A stretch of DNA of 64,000 bases from Schistocephalus solidus (GCA_017591395.1 WEDG01011418.1:1-64000); one strand, 5' to 3'. Positions 43,030-56,254 are shown, counted from the first letter of the stretch. A program made the numbers and translations. Notes: generated from the sequence alone by a model not told the origin.

Positions 43030-44030
43030 AATAGGCCCATGCGGTGTGTAAATGTGCAGAAGCAGTGAGGGTAGTGGCGGCGGGCGTGGCGACTGTAAGG
43101 CGGAGCCCCAGGCATCGGTTTACCAGCCTCTGTGCGATGGTTTCGCAGATGACCGACCAGGCCGATGTGTGAGTTGAAGTTGCGTTTGCAGTGTGTGGAG
43201 GAGTAATCGGGAGAGGCTGGGGGATGTCATTCATGGTAGTGGTGGTGGTAGTGGCGCTAAGAATGATAGGAGGGGAGGGGGGTTCATGGGGTATCAATGT
43301 TATCGGCATTGCGGGGAATTCCGCTGTCATGGATTCGCGTGTGACCGAATAGGCTCATGCGATGAGTGAATGCGCGAGGACAGTGGAGGCGGCGATCTCA
43401 GCTCTGTGTGTTGGTGCTCCAGGCAATGGTTCACCAGTCTTTGTACGATGGATTCGCAGGTGACCGACTAGGCCGATTCGTGAGGAGAATGTGCGGTCGC
43501 ATTGAGGACATTTTAGGAGCGAGTCCACATAACTGACGGTGGTAGTGATGGTAGTGAAGGCGAAGGCCGTGGTTGGGGTAAAGGCGATGAGTAGAGGGAT
43601 GTGGTCTCTATGATGGTGGGAGTAAGGTAATTGATGCCAGGAGAGAGGGGAAGGGAGTCTGAATGAGCGTTGGCAGAATTTGACGTAGAAGTTGGAATTG
43701 TCGGATTTTTGGTGCATTTTGTCAGAAGATGTCCAACCAGGCCGATTCTCGCACGGAAGATGCGTTGACAGCGCTGGCATGTTGGCAGGGCGTAGGCATC
43801 GACGATATTGGTCCAGGGCGCTGGTGACTTTCGTGCCACTCTTTTGGCCTTGGCGGTGGCGATCAGGTTGCCTCTTAGATTGCTGGACCAGTCTTCGCAG
43901 ATACTCTCCATGCCGGTTTATCCTGGGTGAGGTCCTCCCAGATAGCCGGGTTGATTTGCAGTTGCTGCAGAGATTTCTTCCAAGTGTCATTGCAGCGTCT
44001 TTTTGACCTACCTGTCGGCGAGCACCCATA
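43030..44030 (-). pseudogene. Copy B C-terminal zinc-finger region
   Basis: Reverse frames 43355-44029 and 43513-43911 encode [20 protein letters not shown] and, in the other frame, [20 protein letters not shown], each C-x2-C-x12-H-x3/4-H/C. Two or three more decayed fingers lie at 43030-43350. The frame changes between fingers 1 and 2 exactly as in copy A. Confidence 0.85.
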
Positions 44031-45375
44031 GCGACATCTCCGTAGAAAAGTCGTTTGGGTAGTCGCTAGTTGGTCATCCTCACCAGGTTGCTGCTCCATC
44101 GCAGTTGCACTTGCCTAAGCATGGCGTGGATGCTGAGGATTCCGGTCCACTCCAGGACTTCCATGTCCGGGATCCTGTCTTGCCATCTCAGCTTCAGTAC
44201 TCTGTGGAAACAGCTGAACTGGAAGTGATTCAGCTTCCTGGCTTGGTTCGAGTAGACGGCCTAGGTCTCCGCTCCGTAAAGGAGTGTTGTCAAGACGACT
44301 GCCTTGTACATTTTCTGTTTGGTGTTCAGGTTAATACCGTGGCGATTGCACACGGGGGCCTGCAGCCGGCCGAAGGCCTGACTAGCTTTGGAGATCCGTT
44401 GGGCAACCTCGTCATCGATTCTCGTGTTGCATGACAGCGTGCTACCCAAATAAGCAAAGGTTTCCACATTTTTGAGTTGAGCACTGTTGACATGGATACG
44501 GGGAGCATTGTATTTCGCGCTGGGTGGCGGCTGTTTCTTAACAACCGTTTAAGCTCTACTGATTGTTAATCCGAAATCGGCGCAGCGTGCGGCGAAGATG
44601 TCCATACTCCTTTGCATGTCCTCCTCCGTCATGGTGTTAAGGGCGCATTTGTCCGCAAAGAGCAAGACATGGACTGAAGTCGTAGACAGGCGCGTTGAAG
44701 CCTGCAAACGCCGACTGTTGAGAAGGTGCCCGTCAGTTCTGTAGGCGATGCGGATACCAGGCTGCTCGTCATGGTAGGCGTCCATCAGCATATCAGAGAA
44801 CATGAGACTGAAAAGGGTGGGGGGCCAATACGAAGCCCTGATTCTCTCCGTTTGTCACTGCGAATGCTTCGGATACCGTCCCGTTGTCAGTGACGCACGC
44901 CGTCATCCCGTAGCTGACGCCCCATGTGAATGAACCGCTCAGGACAGCCAACCTTCTGCATGACTTTCCACAGTCCGTCGCGATTCACCGTTTCAAGGCT
45001 TTTGTTAGATCCACGAGGGTAGTGTAAAGGTGAGGTTACATTTCCTGGTACTTCTCTTGTAGCTGGCGGGCGGCAAACCTCATGTAGGTTGTTCCGCGGC
45101 GTCGGCGGAAGCCACATTGGCTTTCCGGGAGCAGGCCCTTCTCTAGGTGACCGTTCAGACTATTGAGAAGGATACGGGTATAGATCTTCCAAGTGATGTT
45201 GAGCAACGAAATGCCTCTCTGGTTATCATAGATTTGCCGGTTCCCCTTCCGTTTGTAGAGATGGACGATGGTCGTGTCTTTGAAATCCTGAGGAACTTGT
45301 CATTGGCGCCACATCTACTGGAAGAGTGTTGTGAGTTCTGCCATCAGCCGAGGCCCACCGTGCTTGTAGACTTCC
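44030..45375 (-). pseudogene. Copy B reverse transcriptase remnant
   Basis: The reverse strand encodes LMDAYHDEQPGIRIAYRTDG and LLFADKCALNTMTEEDMQRS (catalytic dyad altered to D-K), then after the shared [23 protein letters not shown] and [16 protein letters not shown], the conserved C-terminal region. Frameshifts lie in the finger/palm region at 44.8-45.3 kb. Confidence 0.85.
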
Positions 45376-48300
45376 GGTGTTGATATACCGGAAGGCACGG
45401 TGCATAGGGTGTGAAAGACTTCGCAACGATTAATTAACAGCGAATGGGATGGAAATTCTCATGCAGAAGCCGACCGGCAAATGTTTTGGCTGTTGAAAAA
45501 TTTCACTATAGCCTTACTTTAACTAAAAAGACATAAGCAACACTAGCAATCGATAAGCGCCTTCAAAGAAGGCGTTTTTGAGTGAGTTTGGATTTTTAAA
45601 CAGAGCGAGAAAAGTAAATTACTAAAAATGAAGGATGAGAGGGAGAATGCAGGGAGTGATAGGAACATACACACCGAATATATTACAAATATTTACAAAA
45701 GTGACTTCATTGTAAAGGGAAACTGTGTGATTTAGGGAAAGACATGCACCAAACCATCCAGCAGAAACTGGAGATGAGTTTCAATTTTAACAAGGTGCCT
45801 AACAGTCATATAATTCGCATACTTAGATAAAGGCCGTTTTTTGCACGATCTCAACTTATCATTGTGAAGCGAGAAGAGGTGAGAGAATAAGATGCAACCT
45901 TGAAGCAATCCAAAGCTATTAGATAGAAGAGTAAAAGGTGGCTTGCCAGTCTGAGTGCTGAAGGAAGTGTACTCTATACAAAAAGAAATAATCCACCCAA
46001 GAGAACTGCATTGCGATGTGTTGCTACGAGAAATTTGGCGTAGAAAGCTATTGAAAGCTTATGTTTCGTCAAGAGATACAAAAACATACGCATGGCAACC
46101 ATGGTCAAGCTAGTAATTCACCACTAGTCTGTCGCACAGATTTACTTGGGTTCTGGTGAGGTATTATCTTCTCTTGAACATTCTGGAAAGTTCAGTCGGT
46201 TCCACACTTATCTATACCTCGGACGATGTCAAGTCGTGCATTTGGATCTGCTTGGAACTTCCTCCTAGAATTCCTGGCACTAAGTCTATGTTTTACAACT
46301 ACTAGTAGCATTTTAAGATGATCTGTAATTTGGCTGTTATTATTACTCTCAATGGGATGAATCCGAATAAATCACTTGAGCCGGCACCTAATAAGGTTGC
46401 ATGGATCCACTCGACCGACTGACTCACACAGTTTATTGTCTTCACAACTAAACTTGTTAACAGTGCCTGACCAGTTTCAACCTTCTACATTTGCATCCTT
46501 TTATACATAAACGACAACAACATTCAAACAAATTTTTTATTCCCACGAACACTCAAGTTGGCATTAAATTTGATCAGAAAAGCACATTGAGTGATATATA
46601 GGTAGATTTTATCGACAAGCAACGGTCTTCGAAAGGACGTTTGGAAGGACTCTTTGGCAGGCAGGAAGGGAAAAACGCCGAATTTTGTCCAGGGAAACTT
46701 TTCTAGGTAACGGCAGTCCCTTTTAACCCCCTAACATAGTGACTAGCAGTAACCCTCTTACAGCGGGGCATGGGAAGCAGACGACTAGTTCAGTCTGCTG
46801 AATGTGTACCGTCAGACGACCGTGCGAGTGCTCGATGCCTCAAAGGCCATATTACAAAATGCTTGCCTGGTAGTATAATTACAGACTGTGTAAATTTGTC
46901 CATTGAAAATCTGCAATAAGACTGGTGCTTTTTGACCATGACTGAATGAGCAAGTAGGCTTTGATCAAACGAACACGAGGGGCAGAGAACTGGGTGGATC
47001 TTCAGAGTATCGCACACTTTTTTTATTCTGTTCTCTTGACCATAAACTTTGAAGTCGGTACCATGAACTGGTTTTAAACTCGTGTAAAAGGGAAAAAATG
47101 AATGAAAGTGACATTTTATCGAAGCACTTGAACCGCAACTTCATGCGTTCGGCCACGAAATTTATTCGAACATTCGAATTTACAACCAACATGTCCGACC
47201 TAATATATTTAATACTTAGAACACGTTGAAGACGGCCAATAACCTTCTTATGCTAATAGAAACCTTGAACCCGGATTTTCTATTGCCCATGTTGTAGTAA
47301 AGAGGGCTTTTACCCATCATTGTGCCTCCCAACTTCTTTTTTCAGGGTGAGGGATACACGTTTTTCAAATGTCCGTGATCGAAATAGATCAATATCTCTG
47401 AGATGGGAATATGAAAGTTCACCCACATTATCAGTTGACCTTGAAATCCATAGCAATATTTACGCCTTCAGATGTTATTATATCTCAATCTCCGAAATTA
47501 TCAAAGAAAGCATCTGGAAAGTAACCAAGTAGTCGAGTAAAGCAAGTTATTTTGTAGGGAGACAAAACAGGGAATCATTTTTAGAGCACAAACAAAAATA
47601 TTCAGAAGTTTACTTCAGAAAACTTACGTTTTCGATTATTCAATAATATAATATAATTGAGGGTAAAGTAGCAAACGTTGAAACAGCCAATTGACAGTAA
47701 ATGTGGGGAGAGGATTGAAGATGTTCGGATGTTGGGGTTATAGGGGAGGAGGAAGGGAAGGAGGAAGGAATATGAAAACAAACATGACAGAGGATACTTA
47801 GGGCCTACATAAACGCTTTATACACGCACAAGGCTGGGTAGTTTAACTGCATGAACACTGCCTCTGTGGTTGGAAGTATCTGCTGACGCAGGAACTTGAA
47901 GTGTATCGCAGGCACTTTATAGATTACTCAGAATGGTTAGTTGATGTCTACCCGCTGGCGGATGTCAACCAAATGAGTCCCAGTTGCACTAGAGATTGAC
48001 TTTCCCAGGCAGATTGGTGTTCGCACATCCGCTTAGATAGGCACCTAATCATTCTACCCCACAGAAATATTAAAAATAGCAGGCAAGGTGCTAATTTCAG
48101 GAGTTCAATTCAAACCCGATAATAAAAGGCTATTCATTGACCTAGATCTGATAATTCTTCAGTAACCTTGAAAGAGAGATCTTATATGAGATGACTTGCA
48201 TAGGTTTGCCACATTCCGATGCTTTTTAACTGGCTACAGGGTCAAGTTGAGTAAAGTCCACTTCGAGCGTCGCACGGTGCTAAACAAAGTGGGCAGAGAC

Positions 48301-48485
48301 GTGACTGGCGCGTGCCTTTTTTACAACACAGGAGACTTGCAAAGCACCTCCCCCACAGATACCGTTTTCCGATGGCAAGTCAAAGTCAAGAGGATTGGTT
48401 GTTGATGCTAAAAAAGCCACCTACGCGCGCCCCACATGGACTGGTTATTGACTGTGCGCTGGTAGGCTGCATTCTGTGACGTAAG
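45376..48485. other. AT-rich, no gene recognised
   Basis: About 3.1 kb of AT-rich DNA. An 8-bp inverted repeat (CTTCCGGT ... ACCGGAAG) lies at 45372-45395, at the truncation point of copy B. Open frames up to 75 codons at 46.8-47.2 and 47.3-47.5 kb have no motif. Confidence 0.5.
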
Positions 48486-48489
48486 GTCT

Positions 48490-49605
48490 CGGACCTAACA
48501 TAAGTGAGAATGCCATAAATGCCATATTAGGAAGGTACTATTGCATCTTAAGACTCATTCTTGTGTAGACTGCAACCTTTCAAACCACGGTTTCTGGCGC
48601 CCCGTTGATATACTTATTTAACATTTATTATAGTAAGGAATGCGTTGAATTGCATTGCGATTTTATCGATCTCAACACCTTCTCTCCTGCACTTGTTAAC
48701 TTCCCAAAGTTTTAAACTAACATGATAATGGAATCGGGCCCAGCGGCTGAGGTAAGGTGACTGTAACTATCTAGGAGTTTGCCCATCGCAGAGGGCGATA
48801 TCCGTCGTGTCCCCGTAGCATGGGGAGTGTAGGGACGTTGCCTTGCACACGAAGATGTTTATAATGGTAATAGGATTACACTGCATCTGCCACATGCTCT
48901 CCGGCCTCTTCACTTGCGCCTGTGTCATGAGCAAGTCCAGAAGATCAGAGGTAGGATCGGATGCATGAACCCAGGTGGGCGACCACGCATCTGGTCTGCG
49001 CTCAAGCGGCTAAGATTTCAGATAAAAAGGAAGAGAGGAGGGATTGGCTCAGATCCCAATGAGTGGGAGTGCCGCCAACTGCCAAATTAAGAAGGAACCA
49101 TTGCAGCCTACTGCTCTGTCCTGAGAGGATGATCGAGCAATCCCATCTGTTGGCAGCCTCCAAGCACCGTGATAGATTAAAGCAAATCCGATTATTTATA
49201 GTGAGGAGATTGCAGTGAGAGTCAACATCAGTCACTTTTCTCACCCACTCCAGGCGCCAGTCGAGAGTCCGAGCCAGTCTACCACGTGCAGCCGAGAGAG
49301 GACACAGCGGAGGACGGCCCGCCTGTGCATGCCAAGCACCTGGCCTGCCACGTATCAACCAGCGCACTAGGATTTCGCACAAAGGGGCAGGGCGTCTTAG
49401 AGCTTACAGTGGAGATAGTTTCATAGAGCCCTTTGTAAAAATTAACAACACAGCCTGACTCCTCCATTCGGCCACTCCAGACAAAAAAGCAGTGGGCTGA
49501 CTGCTAGTCTGGAGTTATCCTATCAGTTGACAGTCTTCTAAGCCACGACATTTAATGCGCCGTGATATATTTTTGCGCTTCAGAGGAGTATGTGCTAAGC
49601 TGTCG
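48490..49605 (+). repeat. Old, diverged hairpin-repeat copies
   Basis: 48490-48610 matches the end of a monomer (GTGAGAATGCCATAAATGCC ... TTTCAAACCACGGTTTCTGG). 48770-49165 matches a first monomer (GATCCCAATGAGTGGGAGTG, AAGAAGGAACCATTGCAGCC ... CAGCCTCCAAGCACCGTGAT). 49390-49570 matches a second monomer (CAGCCTGACTCC ... AGCCACGACATTTAATGCGC with CGTGAT). Divergence is much greater than among the copies near the zinc-finger elements. Confidence 0.7.
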
Positions 49606-49606
49606 A

Positions 49607-49783
<177 letters not shown>

Positions 49784-49799
49784 ATTCCCTCTCTTCGAT

Positions 49800-50860
49800 T
49801 GTCCGAGCCTGTCAACCGACAGATACTGAAAGCTGACAGAGTGGCTGACAGTCGTGGATAGGTGCGCTGGGGCCTGCGTGTTTCGGGTATTTAGAGGCTG
49901 TCCATCCGTCCTGTAGACGTTGATAACGATAAGCCTTCCTTAGCATGTAAGAAACCCGGATAATTAAGAGGATAGGAGCAATTGCAGAGCCCTGCATCGC
50001 ACCACTGGTCATTTAAAAATTTTCCGAAACTGTCTAATTGCCCATGGCACGCGTCATTATCCCGGCGTGCGGTTTGCCTACCATGTACCTGAGTCACTCA
50101 GAACGGTCGAATTTACACATACTTTTCCAGTCCATCGTAATTGGCCGTCAAGTTGACGATGATGGTGTAGAGGCTTATCGTATTCCCTGACATTGCTCTT
50201 GTACCTGGCTTGCAAAGAAATTCCTCAGTGGAGGTCACAGGATTGCTAGTTTTCTTTCCGCTTGTAGAGATGAACGATGTTTTAGGATTTGCGATTCATC
50301 TTGCATCTAAGTAACCGTGTGTTACTGTCGACCTTCTTGATTGACAAGAGGAAGTTCTTCGTTTCATTTCGGTGCGCATCTGCATATGTTTCTACGTTCT
50401 CACCATCTATCGAGGAGTTCTGCATCTCCCGATGTTGGCTTCTTGCACCACGCAGAACATACCTTGTGGTGAGATGAATTTCGTTTCACAGTTGACTCGA
50501 CTCTGTCTCCATTATTACATTGTCATTCCTGGCGTACAGCTCTTCCAAGCGCTTGCCCAACTGATCGTTGAAGTCAACATGGTGAGCAGATATATGCAAT
50601 AGGGAAGTATTTAACTAACTAGTTGGTGGTTTACCTTGTTGTCTCATTTGATGTTACAGTCGAAAGCTCATCTGGGAAATGTCGCTGGGGTGATCCGTCC
50701 AGCCGTCAATAGCATTGCTCGCCTTTGTCACCAACACTTCTGACCGATATCGCCTTCGGTGGAGAACGCAGTCTACGCATCCGGCTTGCCTGCTCCCGCT
50801 TCGCGAGGGGAAAGAAGGTGTTGATCAGGAAGAGGCGAGTTAAGCATCAAAGGCCTACCA
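49800..50860 (-). pseudogene. Zinc-finger non-LTR element relative, copy E (highly decayed)
   Basis: The reverse strand at 49.8-50.0 kb encodes MTSGAMQGSAIAPILL, matching NGVKQGCVLAPTLFSL of the family reverse transcriptase. At 50.70-50.86 kb it encodes FLINTFFPLAKREQASRM and RLDGSP, matching [16 protein letters not shown] and ADGWTD of the endonuclease. Much in between has been lost or scrambled. Confidence 0.6.
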
Positions 50861-50879
50861 CTTACACACGCTAATTCAA

Positions 50880-51775
50880 CCGCTGTGTTCGACGATGCCC
50901 AACGTATGCTGTACAGGTACGGTGACTCGCGATGGATTATAGTGAGCGTAGACTTGCACTGCTTTTACCTCACTCTCTGTTCCAATCCCTCCACCTATAC
51001 CCGGTGTCAAGACAGAGTCGATAAGAACAGAGATGGGAGAGGGCACAGGCCTATGCACTGTGGTTCTACTCCAAAAAAGAACACAACAACAGGAGAGAGG
51101 GGCGGCTTGGAGCCCGGTGTCAAGACAGAGTCATGAAGCCCGGAGATGGGAGAGGGCGCAGGTGGCTGGCATTATCGGAGCCACCCCTGGGTGTACCACC
51201 ACACCTGACTCGGATCCCACGGAGTGGGAGTGCCATAAAGACCACACTAAGAAGGAGTCATTGCAGCCCGACTCTCAGTCCGCCTGTCAGCCACTCTGCA
51301 CAAAACACAAACTGGGTTGACCATGCGGTCCGAGTTGTCCCGTCAATTGGCAACCTTTCAAGCCTAGACTTTTAGTGCACCGTCATAGGTTAAAGGGCAT
51401 CAGATTGTTTATAGTGAGGAAAATGCGCTAAGCTGTTGACCTCACTGTCTTCCTTACCCCCAATATCGGACCACTGTCCAAGCCAGTCGATTGTATGAGG
51501 TGGGAATAGGCGCATTGGCTAATGGTACGGAATACCCGTCTTCGCGTGCAAAGCATGAACTGGTACCCACAATGCACACACCAAGATTCACTAAACCATT
51601 GGATATGGAGGAGCCATCGCCGTCTGACTTCCAGTCCACTGGTAAGCCACTCGACACACACAGCACATACACTGGGCCGATGGCTTGGTCTGGTGTAGGC
51701 GTCAGATTGGTAGCCTTCCAAGCCACGGTTTCTACGATACCGTGATATTCTAAGGTGCATGATGATGTTGAGTGT
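50880..51775 (+). repeat. Hairpin-repeat family: partial first monomer, then full tandem dimer (5' flank of copy A)
   Basis: 50880-51080 is a partial, diverged first monomer. At about 51110 the GAGCCCGGTGTCAAGACAGA block starts again and runs through both monomers to CACGGTTTC-TAC-GATACCGTG at 51724-51744. Orientation equals the coding strand of copy A, and the mirror copy lies at 56343-57110. Confidence 0.85.
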
Positions 51776-52379
51776 GTTGTGTATTTATATGGGGTGTAAG
51801 GGAACTAGTTAGGGGTAGCACCACACAGATAGCATTTGGTCGATCCATTTGTCTCGTACAGGTGGTGAATTCTCCTGTGGCCGCCTCTAACTGGTACCCA
51901 ACTCTCACCTGTGGCTCCTCGAAGTCGGGTTCTTCCCAGCGGCCACACCCCGGGCAACCGTCACGACTGGCGGGCTAAACCAGGTGAGGGTCTCCTGGTG
52001 TTGTGTGTGCCTCCACACCCGGTATGTCTGACTACCGAACTTCCCACCTCCCCCCTCTCGAAACGTCCTTCAGTGGGAGTGACAGCAACCCCGTAGGCGG
52101 CCCAGGCTAACTCGGGTCGTTCTCCCACTAAAATAAAACCATGACTCATAGTGGAGTTCGGCAGCCGTCTGGGATGTCCGAGCGGCCCTAATTAGGGATA
52201 GCACTGCTTGCCTCCTCGCGGAGGAAGGGGCTAGAAAAAGTGCTCTAAACAAATGCTGGTTATCACGTCTTCTGCAGCCGGCCGCGGCTCGCAGATCGCA
52301 AAATACGCGGTCGTTAAACTCAAACAAACAACAATAACCCCTGTCCTAATCCCCCCCGCCATACCCTCCAGGCTGCTCG

Positions 52380-52754
52380 GTGAGTCCACTCACACTATCA
52401 GCCTGGAATGTTCGTTCCCTTTTAGACAGTCCTAGGAGCAACCGGCCGGAACGGAGGACGGTGCTACTCGCTCGGGAACTGGCTCGCTATAAGGTGGACA
52501 TTGCTGCTCTCAGCGAGATCCGATTCTCTAGGCAGGGTCAGCTGGAGGAGGTGGGTGCCGGCTACACCTTCTTCTGGAGCGGCCGGCCAAAGGCAGAGCG
52601 ACGCGACGCTGGCGTTGCCTTTGCCATCCGGAACGACATCGTGGGACGTCTGCCCTATCTGCCGCAGAGTATCAATGATCGCCTGATGAGCCTCCGCCTG
52701 CCTCTTTGGGGAGACCAGTTTGCCACCATCATCAGCGCCTACGCTCCCCAATGA
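52380..52754 (+). pseudogene. Copy A endonuclease, first part
   Basis: This encodes the start of the endonuclease/exonuclease/phosphatase fold: LTLSAWNVRSLLD (the Asn-Val-Arg motif), VDIAALSEIRFSRQG (catalytic Glu in LSEIR), then [20 protein letters not shown] and [11 protein letters not shown]. The frame is lost at 52752 by a one-base deletion in a C run; copy D keeps YAPPMTSS there. The GTG at 52380 is not necessarily the start, because the element's native initiation codon is not evident. Confidence 0.88.
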
Positions 52755-54016
52755 CGAGCTCTGATTCGGCGAAGGACAAATTATACGAGGACCTGCACGC
52801 CTTGCTGGCGACTGTGCCGAAAGAGGACAAGTTAATTGTCCTTGGTGAGTTTAATGCCCGCGTCGGGACAGACCACGCTGCCTTGCAGGGACTGCTGGGT
52901 CCCCACGGTCTCGATAGCTGTAAGGATAACGGCCTCCTTCTTCTGCGCACGTGGGCGGAACACCGTCTCCTGTTGACCAACACTTTCTTCTGCCTTTCGA
53001 CGCGAGAGAAGGGCACGTGGATGCACACTCGGTTGCGGTGCCGGCATCTGCTGCACTATTTTCTCGTCCGGAGGCGAGATCGAAAGGACGTGCTGGTAAC
53101 CAAGGCAATCCGCAATGCCGATGGTTGGACAAATCACCACCTCATCATCTCTCAGATGAGGCTCCGACTGCAAACCCGACGAAGGCCCCAAGGTAAGAGG
53201 CCGCCAGGTAAGTTAAAAACTCTTTTATTAAATTTGCCTGCTCACCGTTTTGATTTCAGAAACCAAATAACCGAGAAACTGGAGGACCTGTATGCTCTAG
53301 CTGATAATGCTACCATTGAGACTGCGAAATGTCATCCAGTGCACCGCCCTCGAAGTCTTCGGACGCGCATGCCGTCACAAAAGGACTGGTTTGCCGCCAA
53401 TGACGCAGACATCAGCAACTTTCTCGCGGAGAAGAGCGAACTACACAAAACCTACATGGACCTTCGGACAGACGCCACCAAAGCAGCCTTCTTCAGATGC
53501 CGGCGCGTTGTACAGCAATGGCTGCGGGAGATGCAGGAGGCCTGGATGATCCAAAAGGCTGAGGAAATCCGGGAGTATGCGGACCGCAATGAAAGGAAAA
53601 ACTTTATAAAAGCTAACAAGGCCATCTACGGCCCCTGCATCAAGGGGTCCGCACCGCTACTCAGCTCTAACGGCACAACACTGCTGACAGAGAAAGCGCA
53701 AATTCTGAAGCGCTGGGCCGAGCACTTCAGAAGTGTCCTTAATTGCTCATCAGCCATATCCGATGCTGCCATTGACCAGCTAACTCAAGTGGACACGAAC
53801 AATGACCTGCATCTGCCGCCTTCCCTACCAGAAACCATCCGGGCAGTGCAGCAGATTTCCAGCGATAAAGCACCAGCATCCGACGCGATCCCACCGGAAG
53901 TCTACAAGCACGGTGGGCCCTGGCTGATGGCAGAACTCACAACACTCTCCCAGGAGATGAAGCGCCAAGGACGAGTTCCTCAGGATTTCAAAGACGCGAC
54001 CATCATCCATCTCTAA
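52706..54016 (+). pseudogene. Copy A endonuclease end, linker and start of reverse transcriptase
   Basis: This continues the endonuclease ([65 protein letters not shown]). A linker ([20 protein letters not shown]) and an alpha-helical stretch ([20 protein letters not shown]) follow. The first reverse transcriptase block is [20 protein letters not shown] and DATIIHL. The frame ends at 54014-54016 where other copies read HLYK. The GDFN motif seen in copy D is GEFN here. Confidence 0.88.
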
Positions 54017-54131
54017 AACGGAAGAGGAACCGGCAAGTCTCTGATAATAACAGAGGCGTGTCGTTGCTCAACTTTGCCGGGAAGATCTTCGCCAGTATCA
54101 TTCTCAATCATCTGAACGGTCACCTAGAGCA

Positions 54132-54692
54132 ATGCCTGCTCGCGGAAAGCCAATGCGGCTTCCGCTGACACCACGGAACAACCAGCTACAAGAGAAGTGC
54201 CAGGAGATACGAACTCACCTTTACACTACCTTCGTTGATCTGACGAAAGCCTTTGACACGGTGAATCGCGACGGACTGTGGAAAGTCGGCTGTCCCGAGC
54301 GGTTCACGCACATGGGGCGTCAGCTTCATGACGGGATGACGGCGCGTGTCACTGACAACGGGATGGTATCCGAAGCATTCGCAGTGACCAAAGGAGTGAA
54401 GCAGGGCTGCGTATTGGCTCCCACCCAGTTCAGTCTCATTTTCTCGGCTATGCTGATGGACGCCTACCGTGATGAACAGCCTTGTATCCGCATCGCCTAC
54501 AGAACTGACGGGCACCTTCTAAACAGTGAGCGTATGCAGGCTTCAACGCGCGTGTCTACGACTACAGTCCATGACTTGCTCTTCGCGGACGACTTCGCCT
54601 TTAACACCGTGACAGAGGAGGACATGCAAAGGAGCATGGACCTCTTCGCCACAGGCTGCGCCGAATTTGGATTAACAATCAGTACAGCTTAA
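54132..54692 (+). pseudogene. Copy A reverse transcriptase palm
   Basis: It contains VDLTKAFDTVNRDGLW (first catalytic Asp), TKGVKQGCVLAPTQFSLIFS and VHDLLFADDFAFNTVTEEDM (catalytic Asp pair). The TAA at 54690-54692, after FGLTISTA, is in the same frame as the following 54702-55775 segment. Copy B has the same TAA; copy C does not. Confidence 0.9.
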
Positions 54693-54701
54693 ACGGTTGT
54701 T

Positions 54702-55775
54702 GTGCACCAGCCTCCACCCAGCGCGGAATGCAATGCTCCCCGAATTAATGTCAGCGGTGCTCAGCTCAATAATGTGGAAACCTTTGCTTATTTGGGTAGC
54801 ACCCTGTCATGCAACACGAGAATCGATGACGAGGTTGCCCAACGGATCTCCAAAGCTAGTCAGGCCTTCGGCCGGCTGCAGGACCCCGTGTGCAATCGCC
54901 ACGGTATTCACCTGAACACCAAACTGAAAATGTACAAAGCAGTCGTCTTGACAACACTCCTTTACGGAGCAGAGACCTGGACCGTCTACTCGAACCAAGC
55001 CAGGAAGCTGAATCACTTTCGTCTGAGCTGCCTCCGCAGAATACTGAAGCTGAGATGGCAAGACAGGATCTCGGACATGGAAGTCCTGGAGCGTACCGGA
55101 ATCCTCAGCATCCAAGCCATGCTGAGGCAAGTGCAACTGCGATGGAGCGGCAACTTGGTAAGATTGGACGACGAGCGACTACCCAAACAACTTTTCTACG
55201 GAGATGTCGCTACGGCTGCTCGCCGACAGGTAGGTCAAAAACGACGCTACAAGGACACTTTGAAGAAATCTCTGAAGCAACTGCAAATCACCCGGGCAAC
55301 CTGGGAGGACCTCGCCCAGGATAGACTGGCATGGAGAAGATCCGTGAAGACTGGTTCAGCAATCTATGAGGCCAACCTGATCGCCGCCGCCAAGGCCAAA
55401 AGAGTGGCACGAAAGTCACCAGCGCCCCGGACCAACATCGTCGATGCCCACACCCTGCCAACATGCCCGCGCTGTCAACGCATCTTCCGTGCGAGAATCG
55501 GCCTGGTTGGACATCTTCTGACAAAATGCACCAACAATCCGACAATTCCAACTTCTACGTCAAATTCTGCCACCGCTCATTCAGACTCCCCTACCCTCTC
55601 TCCTGGCATCAATTCCCTTACTCCCACCATCATAGAGACCACATCCCTCTACTCATCGCCTTTACCCCAACCACGGCCTCCGCCTTCACTACCATCACTA
55701 CCACCGTCAGTGATGGGGACTCTCTTCTTAACTGTCCTCAATGCGACCGCACATTCTCCTCACGAATCGGTCTAG
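54702..55775 (+). pseudogene. Copy A reverse transcriptase C-terminal domain and first zinc finger
   Basis: In the same frame as the preceding segment, it reads [60 protein letters not shown] and [20 protein letters not shown], typical of this non-LTR clade. Then [20 protein letters not shown] forms finger 1 (last ligand Cys). The frame then leaves the coding track in the Ser/Thr/Pro-rich linker. Confidence 0.88.
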
Positions 55776-56254
55776 TCGGTCACCTGCGAATCCATCGTAC
55801 AGAGACTGGGGAACCATTGCCTGGAGCACCAACACACAGCAGCGATCGCCGCCTCCACTGCCCTCACTGTTCTCGCGCATTCACTTATCGCATGCGCCTA
55901 TTCGGTCACATGCGCAACCATGACAGCGGAATTCACCGCAATGCCGACAGTACCGATACACCATTCACACCCTCCGCTCCTGCCATTCTTACCACCACTG
56001 CCACCCCCACTACCATGAATGACATCCCCCAAGCCTCTACCCATTTTTCCTGCTCACAATGCGCCCGCAAATTAAACTCACGCATCGGCCTGGTCGGTCA
56101 CCTGCGAATCCATTTCAAGGAGGTCGGTGAACCAGTGCCTGGAGCTACGACATACAGTCTCCGCGCCTGCCTCCACTGGCCTCACTGCTCCCGCACATTT
56201 ACACACCGCATGGGCCTAGTAGGACACATGCGCCTCCACGACAACCTGCAGTAA
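55463..56254 (+). pseudogene. Copy A zinc fingers 2-5
   Basis: This frame, shifted relative to finger 1, encodes [63 protein letters not shown] and WPHCSRTFTHRMGLVGHMRL-H, then TAA. Spacing is C-x2-C-x12-H-x3-H. In the last finger the first Cys is Trp, so it probably cannot bind zinc. Linkers are TETGEPLPGAPTHSSDR-like and Thr-rich. In copy C the linker between fingers 1 and 2 is in one frame, giving the ancestral arrangement. Confidence 0.88.

Larger units (their letters stand above)
42906..45375 (-). mobile_element. Zinc-finger non-LTR element copy B (5'-truncated)
   Basis: The reverse-strand element runs from the 3' end beside the hairpin at 42905 to a 5' truncation at about 45375, inside the region before the reverse transcriptase (homologous to about 53.9 kb in copy A). 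It contains reverse transcriptase, a C-terminal domain, and a tail of C2H2 zinc fingers. The catalytic box reads FADK instead of FADD. It shares with copy A a TAA after FGLTIS-x-A and a 2-base deletion between the first and second fingers. Non-functional. Confidence 0.9.
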
